NCBI GenBank assembly: GCA_025929805.1
Contig: JAICPP010000034.1
Span: 1 to 19,770 of the forward strand
From: Gemmatimonadales bacterium
GTDB lineage: Bacteria; Gemmatimonadota; Gemmatimonadetes; Gemmatimonadales; GWC2-71-9
DNA length: 19,770 bases
Direction: 5' to 3'
Below are positions 13,370 through 18,948 of the stretch, one piece after another. Each line of letters starts with the position of its first letter. The stretch's first letter is position 1. The notes below the pieces were generated by a model that worked only from the letters and a program-made list of their open reading frames with translations, was not told where the DNA came from and did no database searches. Both the position numbers and the translations under genes were made by a program.

Positions 13370-13374
13370 CCGCT

Positions 13375-14133
13375 ATGCTAATCGATACTCACTGTCATCT
13401 GGCGGACCCGGCCTTTGCGGCCGATCTGGCGGAAGTGCTGGATCGGGCCTGGGCAGCCGGGGTGGGCCAGGTCGTGGTGATCGGCGAATCGAGGACCAGT
13501 GCGGAGAGCGCTCTCGCCATGGCTGCCGCCGAGCCCCGGCTCGTTGCCACCGCCGGGGTCCATCCGCACGACGCCCACCAGTGGAGCCCAGACTCGGAGG
13601 CGTGGCTTCGTGAGCTGCTCCAGGACGCCCGCGTAGTTGCCCTCGGCGAGACCGGACTCGACTTCCACTACGATCATTCGCCCCGTTCCCTGCAACATCG
13701 GGCCTTCGAAGCCCAGCTCGCGCTAGCCGCGGAAGCATCCAAGCCGGCGGTCATTCATGCCCGAGAGGCCGACGATGACGTCGCGACGATTCTCGCGGCT
13801 CACGCCGATGTGACGGCGATCCTCCACTCGTTCAGCAGTGGGATCGGACTCTTGCGAGCGGGGCTGGTCCTCCGCCACTATGTGTCGTTCAGCGGAATGG
13901 TCACATTCAAGAACTGGCGTCTGGACGACGCGATCCGGGAGACGCCACTTGACCGGTTATTGCTCGAAACCGATGCGCCGTATCTGGCGCCGGTGCCGCA
14001 CCGCGGCAAGCGGAACGAGCCCGGCTACGTTCGCCACGTGGCGGAGCAGGTGGCTGCAGTGCGGGGAATGCCGGTCGAGGAGCTGATCGCGGTGACGGGC
14101 GAGAACGCCAGACGGGTGTTCCAACTGCGCTGA
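13375..14133 (+). CDS. tatD: TatD family metal-dependent hydrolase (DNase-like)
   Basis: The protein has 252 residues with the TatD amidohydrolase-fold pattern. Candidate metal ligands are DTHCH (His6, His8), GETGLD (Glu92), VIHAR (His128), ILHSF (His151) and LLETDAPYL (Asp200). The C-terminal PHRGKRNEP is also typical. Members are 3'-5' exonucleases/deoxyribonucleases or D-aminoacyl-tRNA-related hydrolases; the exact substrate here is not known. The usual HCFSG segment is HSFSSG here. The start ATG 13375 directly follows the hairpin after secF and has no nearby ribosome binding site. fhs begins 11 bases after the stop. Confidence 0.92.
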   Translation: MLIDTHCHLADPAFAADLAEVLDRAWAAGVGQVVVIGESRTSAESALAMAAAEPRLVATAGVHPHDAHQWSPDSEAWLRELLQDARVVALGETGLDFHYDHSPRSLQHRAFEAQLALAAEASKPAVIHAREADDDVATILAAHADVTAILHSFSSGIGLLRAGLVLRHYVSFSGMVTFKNWRLDDAIRETPLDRLLLETDAPYLAPVPHRGKRNEPGYVRHVAEQVAAVRGMPVEELIAVTGENARRVFQLR

Positions 14134-14144
14134 GAGGAAAGTCC

Positions 14145-15818
14145 ATGACCAAGGTTCCGTCCGACATTGCTATCGCCCAAGCCGCGAAGCTCCGACCGAT
14201 CGCGGAGGTGGCGGCGGAAGTGGGACTCGGACCCGACGAGATTCTCCCTTACGGCCGGTACAAGGCAAAGATCAGCGCCGACGCGATTGCGCGGCGGCAG
14301 CCGACGGGACGGCTGGTTCTGGTCACCGGCATCAATCCGACTCCTGCGGGCGAGGGCAAGAGCACGGTCACGGTCGGTGTGAGCCAGGCACTGCGTCGGC
14401 TGGGCAAGAAAGTCGTGGTCTGCATCCGGGAGCCGAGCCTCGGTCCCGTCTTTGGTGTCAAGGGCGGTGCTGCCGGTGGTGGATACGCGCAGGTCGTGCC
14501 CATGGACGAGATCAACCTGCACTTCACCGGAGACTTTCACGCCATTACTTCGGCGCACAACCTGCTCTCCGCCATGTTGGATAACCACCTGCACCATGGA
14601 AACAGTCTGGGGTTGGACCCCCGACGGATCACCTGGCCGCGCACGCTCGACATGAATGACCGGTCGCTGCGCTCGATGGTCATCAGCCTGGGCGGCATCA
14701 ACGCAGGGCCGGTGCGGGAAGAGCGCTTCGTCATCGTTCCAGGCAGCGAGATCATGGCCATTCTGGCCCTGGCCACAGACCTCGCCGATCTCGAGGCCCG
14801 AATCGGACGAATCATCGTCGGCCTGACCAGGGACAGGAAACCAGTTACCGCCGCCGAACTCAAGGCTTCGGGTGCCATGACTCTGCTGCTCAAGGATGCC
14901 CTCTTGCCTAATCTGGTACAGACCCTCGAGGGCGACCCCGCCTTGGTTCATTGCGGGCCCTTCGGGAACATAGCGCACGGCTGCAACTCGATCGTGGCTA
15001 CCAAGCTTGGCCTCTCCCTGGGAGACATCGTTCTGACCGAGGCCGGGTTTGGAGCGGACCTGGGAGCGGAAAAGTTCTTCGACATCAAGGCTCGCTTCGG
15101 GAACCTCAAACCGGAGGTGGCTGTGGTTGTGGCCACCGTCCGCGCGCTCAAAATGAACGGCGGGGTCAAGAAGGACGCCTTGGGAAAGGAAGATGTCCCT
15201 GCGCTCAAGCGCGGCATGGTGAACCTCGAGGCTCACGTCAAGAACGTAAAGAAGTTCGGCGTCCCGGTGGTGGTGGCGCTCAACCGCTTTACCTCCGATA
15301 CCGACGAAGAGCTCGAGACAATGCTCGAGACCATCAAGGCGTGGGGCGCCCGGGCCGCTTTGAGTGAGGTGTGGGCCAAGGGTGGAGCAGGGGGAGAGGC
15401 CGTGGCTCGGGAGATCCTGTCGGTGCTGGACGAAAAGACCGCTGCTTTCAAGCCGCTCTACGATGTTTCCCGGCCGATCAAGGAAAAGATCGAAACGATC
15501 GCGCGCGAGATCTATGGCGCTGCCGGAGTGGATTATTCGGCCGCAGCAGAGAAAAACATCGCGCAATGTGAGTCCATGGGTCTGGGCCAGACTCCCGTGT
15601 GCATTGCCAAGACGCAGTATTCCTTTTCCGACGATCCAGCCAAGCTCGGGCGCCCCACCGGCTTCCGCCTCACGGTGCGAGATGTGTATCCCTCGGCCGG
15701 TGCAGGCTTCGTCGTCGCGCTCGCCGGAGACATCATGACCATGCCAGGGCTCCCTAAGGTTCCCGCGGCTGAATCGATTCGGGTGCTTCCAGACGGCACT
15801 ATCGAGGGATTGTTCTGA
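14145..15818 (+). CDS. fhs: Formate-tetrahydrofolate ligase
   Basis: Fhs joins formate to tetrahydrofolate with ATP, giving 10-formyl-THF for purine and fMet-tRNA synthesis or, in acetogens, carbon fixation. The 557 residues match the family length. Visible features are TPAGEGKST (P-loop, residues 66-74), LGPVFGVKGGAAGGGYAQVV, the MDEINLHFTGDFHAI block, and the C-terminal PGLPKVPAAESI. The ATG follows GAGGAAA with about 6-base spacing. The stop shares one base with the ridA ATG (TGATG). A complete minus-strand shadow frame runs through this gene but has no protein-like features. Confidence 0.97.
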   Translation: MTKVPSDIAIAQAAKLRPIAEVAAEVGLGPDEILPYGRYKAKISADAIARRQPTGRLVLVTGINPTPAGEGKSTVTVGVSQALRRLGKKVVVCIREPSLGPVFGVKGGAAGGGYAQVVPMDEINLHFTGDFHAITSAHNLLSAMLDNHLHHGNSLGLDPRRITWPRTLDMNDRSLRSMVISLGGINAGPVREERFVIVPGSEIMAILALATDLADLEARIGRIIVGLTRDRKPVTAAELKASGAMTLLLKDALLPNLVQTLEGDPALVHCGPFGNIAHGCNSIVATKLGLSLGDIVLTEAGFGADLGAEKFFDIKARFGNLKPEVAVVVATVRALKMNGGVKKDALGKEDVPALKRGMVNLEAHVKNVKKFGVPVVVALNRFTSDTDEELETMLETIKAWGARAALSEVWAKGGAGGEAVAREILSVLDEKTAAFKPLYDVSRPIKEKIETIAREIYGAAGVDYSAAAEKNIAQCESMGLGQTPVCIAKTQYSFSDDPAKLGRPTGFRLTVRDVYPSAGAGFVVALAGDIMTMPGLPKVPAAESIRVLPDGTIEGLF

Positions 15819-16210
15819 TGTCGCTGGACTTGGTGTCTACCAGCGGCGCACCCAAGGCGATCGGCCCCTACAGCCAGGGCGTGCGCGCCAACGGCTTTGT
15901 ATTCACGGCAGGTCAGGTTGCCCTGGATCCCGCTACCGGAGAATTGGTCACGGGCGGGATCACCGAACAAACGGCCCGCGCACTGGACAACTGCCGGGCC
16001 ATACTCGCCGCAGCCGGCACCAGCTTGGGTCAGGTGGTGAAGACCACCGTGTTCCTGGTTGACATGAATGATTTCGCTGCAATGAACGAGGTCTATGGCC
16101 GCGTATTTGGTGGTCACCGCCCGGCACGCTCCACTGTGGCTGTGGCCGCCTTACCCCGGGGCGCCCGGGTGGAAATTGAGGTTGTTGCGGCGGTGAACCG
16201 TGAAGGGTAA
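15818..16210 (+). CDS. ridA: RidA family reactive intermediate/imine deaminase
   Basis: RidA hydrolyses reactive enamine/imine intermediates such as 2-aminoacrylate, protecting PLP enzymes. The product has 130 residues, the normal size of the YjgF/YER057c/UK114 trimer subunit. Typical elements are IGPYSQGVRANGFVFTAGQV, the LDNCRAILAAAG helix, and PARSTVAVAALPRGARVEIEVVA, with Arg104 as the conserved substrate-binding Arg. Translation is coupled to fhs by a one-base overlap. Its last codons lie in the first heptamer units of the repeat that precedes selC (16193-16270). Confidence 0.94.
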   Translation: MSLDLVSTSGAPKAIGPYSQGVRANGFVFTAGQVALDPATGELVTGGITEQTARALDNCRAILAAAGTSLGQVVKTTVFLVDMNDFAAMNEVYGRVFGGHRPARSTVAVAALPRGARVEIEVVAAVNREG

Positions 16211-16270
16211 ACAGTGAACAGGATTGCTCCGGTGCCAGGCCGAATCCCGTTCACTGTTCACCGTTCAGGG
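16193..16270. repeat. Heptamer repeats forming a long hairpin between ridA and selC
   Basis: The left arm has four heptamers: GTGAACC (16193), GTGAAGG (16200), GTAAACA (16207) and GTGAACA (16214). The right arm has three inverted heptamers: GTTCACT (16249), GTTCACC (16256) and GTTCAGG (16263). AACAGTGAAC (16210-16219) pairs perfectly with GTTCACTGTT (16249-16258). After one A-C mismatch, GGATT (16221-16225) pairs with AATCC (16243-16247), giving a 15-pair stem. No T tract follows. It overlaps the ridA stop and ends 15 bases before selC. Confidence 0.75.
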
Positions 16271-16285
16271 TGTACCGTTATAGAC

Positions 16286-16383
16286 GGGAGCGGATCGGGC
16301 CTGGTGGCTTGGCCGGTCTTCAAAACCGCGTTGGAGGCGCCTCCGGCGGCTCCGGTGGGTTCGATTCCCACACGCTCCCGCCA
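16286..16383 (+). tRNA. selC: Selenocysteine tRNA (anticodon TCA)
   Basis: The 98-base gene includes an encoded CCA. The acceptor stem GGGAGCG pairs with CGCTCCC (16373-16379); position 8 is a G-A mismatch (16293/16372). The discriminator is G16380. The D arm has a six-base-pair stem (16296-16301/16306-16311, two G-U) with a four-base loop, as in bacterial tRNASec. The anticodon loop CTTCAAA (16318-16324) carries TCA at 16320-16322; the outermost anticodon-stem pair is a C-C mismatch. The long variable arm is GGAG/CTCC plus CGCC/GGCG with one G-G mismatch (16333-16353). The T arm is GTGGG-TTCGATT-CCCAC. The 8+5 acceptor-T arrangement, six-pair D stem, long extra arm and UCA anticodon together identify tRNASec. 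Its presence implies selA, selB, selD and at least one selenoprotein elsewhere in the genome. Confidence 0.95.
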
Positions 16384-16870
16384 CCTCCCCCTTGCTCCTC
16401 TTTGGTTCGTACCTCTCCTGCTGATCCTGGGTGCCACCGTTTCAGACCTTCAGGGACAGGCCGGCCCGCCGGCCCGCCGCCCTGCTGCCACCTCCGACAC
16501 CCTCAGCCGGCAGTACATCAGCCCCGTCAACGCTCTTTGGCGTTCGCTGCTGCTCCCGGGCTGGGGTCAGGCGCGGCTAAATCGAAAGTTGGCCGGCGGA
16601 ATGTTCATCGCCTGGGAGGGTGTCACTCTGGGAATGAGCCTCAAGACCCGGCGAGAGTTGCGCTACCTGCGACGAACCAGCTCCGGACGAGCCGAGAGCA
16701 AACGGCAGGAGCACGAGGACTGGGTGGTTCTTCTTGCTTTCAATCACCTTTTTGCCGGCCTGGAAGCATATATCTCGGCACATCTAGCGGACTTCCCCGG
16801 GGATCTCCGGCTTCGAGCCGTTCCGGGGGGCTTCGGAGCAGCTGTATCGCTTCCCGTTCAGCTTCGATGA
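16355..16870 (+). CDS. DUF5683-like membrane protein, start uncertain (overlaps selC)
   Basis: The frame is open from GTG 16214, through the whole of selC, to the stop at 16868-16870. A start that far upstream cannot be real protein-coding, because those codons are the tRNA and its hairpin. The best candidate is GTG 16355 in the T stem of selC. It gives a 171-residue protein whose N-terminus has Arg residues, then PLWFVPLLLILGATV and Gln-Ala, a plausible signal peptide or anchor. No ATG, GTG or TTG occurs in frame between the tRNA end and TTG 16589, which would cut into the domain. The body SPVNALWRSLLLPGWGQARLNRKLAGGMFIAWEG resembles the DUF5683 family (function unknown). No ribosome binding site is clear. 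The stop overlaps the murI ATG. Confidence 0.62.
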   Translation: MGSIPTRSRHLPLAPLWFVPLLLILGATVSDLQGQAGPPARRPAATSDTLSRQYISPVNALWRSLLLPGWGQARLNRKLAGGMFIAWEGVTLGMSLKTRRELRYLRRTSSGRAESKRQEHEDWVVLLAFNHLFAGLEAYISAHLADFPGDLRLRAVPGGFGAAVSLPVQLR

Positions 16871-17667
16871 ATCGCGCTCCGATAGGAATCTTCGATTCCG
16901 GCATCGGGGGCCTGACAGTGGCCCGCGCCATCTACGAACGATTGCCCCATGAGTCGACGATTTACTTTGGGGATACTGCTCGGGTGCCCTACGGCCCCAA
17001 GTCTCCGGAGACCGTCACCCGGTACAGCCTCGAGATCCTACACTGGCTCCTGGCTCAGGGTGTAAAGGCCGTCGTGGTGGCCTGCAATACCAGCACCGCT
17101 CATGCCCTTCGCGCCCTCCAGGAAGCAACGCCGGTGCCGGTCCTCGGTGTCATCAAGCCGGGCGCAAGGGCGGCGATCGCAGCTGGGGGAGGGGGAACGG
17201 TCGGAGTGATCGGGACCGCGGGAACGATTGCGAGCGGCGCGTACCAGCGGGCCATCAACGCGCTCGCACCGGGTCTGCCGGTGATTCAACGTGCCTGTCC
17301 CCTGTTCGTTCCCCTGGTCGAGGAGGGCTGGTTCGATCATCCCGCGACCGAGCTGGTTGCGGCCGACTATCTCCAGGAGCTGCGCCAGGCATGCGTTCGC
17401 TCGTTGGTGCTGGGCTGCACCCATTACCCCCTGCTCAAACCCCTGCTTCAGCGCGTGATGGGGCCGGAGGTGAGGCTCATCGACAGTGGCCAGGCAACGG
17501 CAACAGCGCTCGCAACGATACTCGAGGACAAGTCGCTCGGAGCGGCCGGGGACGCGGAGGCACGCCACCGCTTCGTCGTGAGTGACGACGAAGCCAGATT
17601 TCGTCAGGTCGGTTCGCGCTTTATCGGGGAGCGGCTGGGGAAGGCGGAGGTGGTACCGCTTGGCTGA
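16867..17667 (+). CDS. murI: Glutamate racemase
   Basis: MurI converts L-glutamate to D-glutamate for peptidoglycan. Start ATG 16867 overlaps the previous stop (ATGA) and gives 266 residues; the longer same-frame extension to 16270 lies over the DUF5683 gene and selC in another frame and is not coding. The signatures are FDSGIGGLTV (Asp10), YFGDTARVPYG, the first catalytic Cys in VVACNTSTA (Cys73), Glu152 in VEEGW, and the second catalytic Cys in LGCTHYPLL (Cys184, His186). Its last 47 bases overlap, tail to tail, the 3' end of the minus-strand lpxH-like gene. No terminator is visible between them. Confidence 0.95.
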   Translation: MNRAPIGIFDSGIGGLTVARAIYERLPHESTIYFGDTARVPYGPKSPETVTRYSLEILHWLLAQGVKAVVVACNTSTAHALRALQEATPVPVLGVIKPGARAAIAAGGGGTVGVIGTAGTIASGAYQRAINALAPGLPVIQRACPLFVPLVEEGWFDHPATELVAADYLQELRQACVRSLVLGCTHYPLLKPLLQRVMGPEVRLIDSGQATATALATILEDKSLGAAGDAEARHRFVVSDDEARFRQVGSRFIGERLGKAEVVPLG

Positions 17668-18451
17668 CCGGGCTGGTTGAGCCTCTTGGTAGAAAGACCC
17701 GCAACTCGGCGCCCGACTCCGTCGCCACGGCATAACGGAATCCGTCGAACCAGGCACCCGGGTTCAGATATTGTTGGCCGGCACGTGGCTCCTCGAGCAC
17801 CGCACGATGGGTGTGCCCCATGACGAGGAGACTAATGCCTGCTTCGTCGGTCAGGAGTCGCTCGGCCCACTCACGCTGTCTCTCAGCCGCCCGCGTCAAT
17901 TTGGCCTCGTCCACGGTGTGATCACCGAGCACCGGGCTCAGGAGATCGACCATGCGCAGCCCGAGATCCGGGTGGACGAGCCGGTACACCGCGGCGGTAA
18001 TGGGATGCTGGATAACGCTATGGATCAGCCTGGCCTGCCAGCGGGGCTCCCCCAACCCATCTCCGTGAATAGCCGTGACCCGGCGGCTCCCGATCTCGAA
18101 GGTCGCCCGACGCGGGCTGAAGGACAGGCCCAGATCTCGCTCCCAGAAATCACGATCCCACCGGTCGTGGTTGCCTCCTACCATTACAATCGGGAGTCGT
18201 CGTCCCAGCACCGCGAGTGCGGCTGCGACGTGAAAGCCGCGTCGGGGAATCACCCGGGAATAGGTGAACCAGAAATCGAAGAGATCGCCGTTGATGAGCA
18301 GGCAGTCGCCCAGCGTAGGCACGGCATCGAGGAAGTCGAGCAGTGCCCCCTCGACTCCAGGCGGCGCCACTCCGAGGTGGGCATCGGACACGATTACAAG
18401 GGTGCGGCCGAGCACGGCGCCAAAGATGGACTCCTCCCGAGACGGGTGCAA
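17621..18451 (-). CDS. LpxH-like UDP-2,3-diacylglucosamine diphosphatase (calcineurin-type phosphoesterase)
   Basis: LpxH cleaves UDP-2,3-diacylglucosamine to lipid X in lipid A synthesis at the inner membrane. The frame has 276 residues with all metallophosphoesterase motifs: SDAHLG (Asp23, His25), INGDLFDFW (Asp56), GGNHDRW (Asn94, His95), IHGDGL (His129) and MGHTHR (His213, His215). YLNPGAWFDGFRY follows. The GDLFDFW segment and YLNPGAW tail are LpxH-like, but GNHD replaces the GNRD of E. coli LpxH, so it may be an LpxH2-type or another lipid phosphoesterase. The start is unclear: TTG 18451 opens the frame and GTG 18415 is another choice. A GGGAGGAG stretch lies between them with no normal start at the right distance. 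The C-terminal Pro-rich tail is coded antisense to murI. Confidence 0.75.
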   Translation of the reverse strand: MHPSREESIFGAVLGRTLVIVSDAHLGVAPPGVEGALLDFLDAVPTLGDCLLINGDLFDFWFTYSRVIPRRGFHVAAALAVLGRRLPIVMVGGNHDRWDRDFWERDLGLSFSPRRATFEIGSRRVTAIHGDGLGEPRWQARLIHSVIQHPITAAVYRLVHPDLGLRMVDLLSPVLGDHTVDEAKLTRAAERQREWAERLLTDEAGISLLVMGHTHRAVLEEPRAGQQYLNPGAWFDGFRYAVATESGAELRVFLPRGSTSPVSQAVPPPPSPAAPR

Positions 18452-18510
18452 CCGGAGCCAAGTGGTAGTGCTTTCGACGCGCCTCGGAACGTCTAACCGG
18501 TGAGGCTCCC

Positions 18511-18948
18511 TTGCCGACTGTGATTCCGTCGGTCTCCGAGACGGTAGTTCGGGTCAATTACTCCGAAACCGATCAGATGGGTGTGGTCTATCATGCGCGG
18601 TATCTGGTGTGGCTCGATGTGGCCCGATGCGATCATCTGCGGCACAGTGGTACCAGCTACCGTGACCTCGAGCTGGCCGGACTCCGATTGGCAGTCAGCG
18701 AGGTGTCCGTCCGCTTTCGGCAGCCCGCCCGCTATGATGACCTGGTGCGGATCCGCTGCTGGGTGCGTGACGTAGCTTCGCGCCGAGTGGAGTTCGGTTA
18801 TGCCGTGGAGCACGCAAATGATGGCCGCCTGTTGGCTACGGCGACCACGAGTCTGCTGGCGCTCGATGAGAACTTGGCGCTCACCCGCCTGCCGGACCAT
18901 GTGCGTCAGGCGCTCCACCCCATCGCCGACCCCATCCGACTGGAATGA
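18511..18948 (+). CDS. YbgC/4HBT family acyl-CoA thioesterase
   Basis: The product has 145 residues with the hot-dog thioesterase signature YSETDQMGVVYHARYLVWLD, whose Asp (about residue 21) and His are catalytic in YbgC-type enzymes. VSEVSVRFRQPARYDDLV and GRLLATATTSLLALD follow in the usual order. The frame opens at TTG 18511, five bases after GTGAGG, which fits a ribosome binding site. GTG 18520 is the alternative, with poor spacing. In many Gram-negatives ybgC heads the tol-pal cluster; here it is instead coupled by ATGA to a HEAT-repeat protein. It is divergent from the lpxH-like gene with about 60 bases between them, in which I see no clear promoter. The substrate is not known; short- or medium-chain acyl-CoA is typical. 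Confidence 0.88.
   Translation: MPTVIPSVSETVVRVNYSETDQMGVVYHARYLVWLDVARCDHLRHSGTSYRDLELAGLRLAVSEVSVRFRQPARYDDLVRIRCWVRDVASRRVEFGYAVEHANDGRLLATATTSLLALDENLALTRLPDHVRQALHPIADPIRLE

Noticed and set aside
14025..15566. 513-codon minus-strand open frame through fhs and the end of tatD
   Set aside because: It is opposite a clearly conserved gene, and its translation is His/Gly/Asp-rich without motifs; it arises from the codon bias of fhs.
16279..16284. TATAGA just before selC as a -10 box
   Set aside because: Transcription would begin inside the tRNA (about 16291), so it cannot drive a complete selC.
16214..16354. GTG 16214 as the start of the DUF5683 gene
   Set aside because: The frame would translate the repeat hairpin and nearly all of selC; the sequence there is explained by the tRNA.
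16270..16866. Long N-terminal extension of the murI frame
   Set aside because: The extension overlaps selC and the DUF5683 gene in another frame; MurI homologues begin at ATG 16867.
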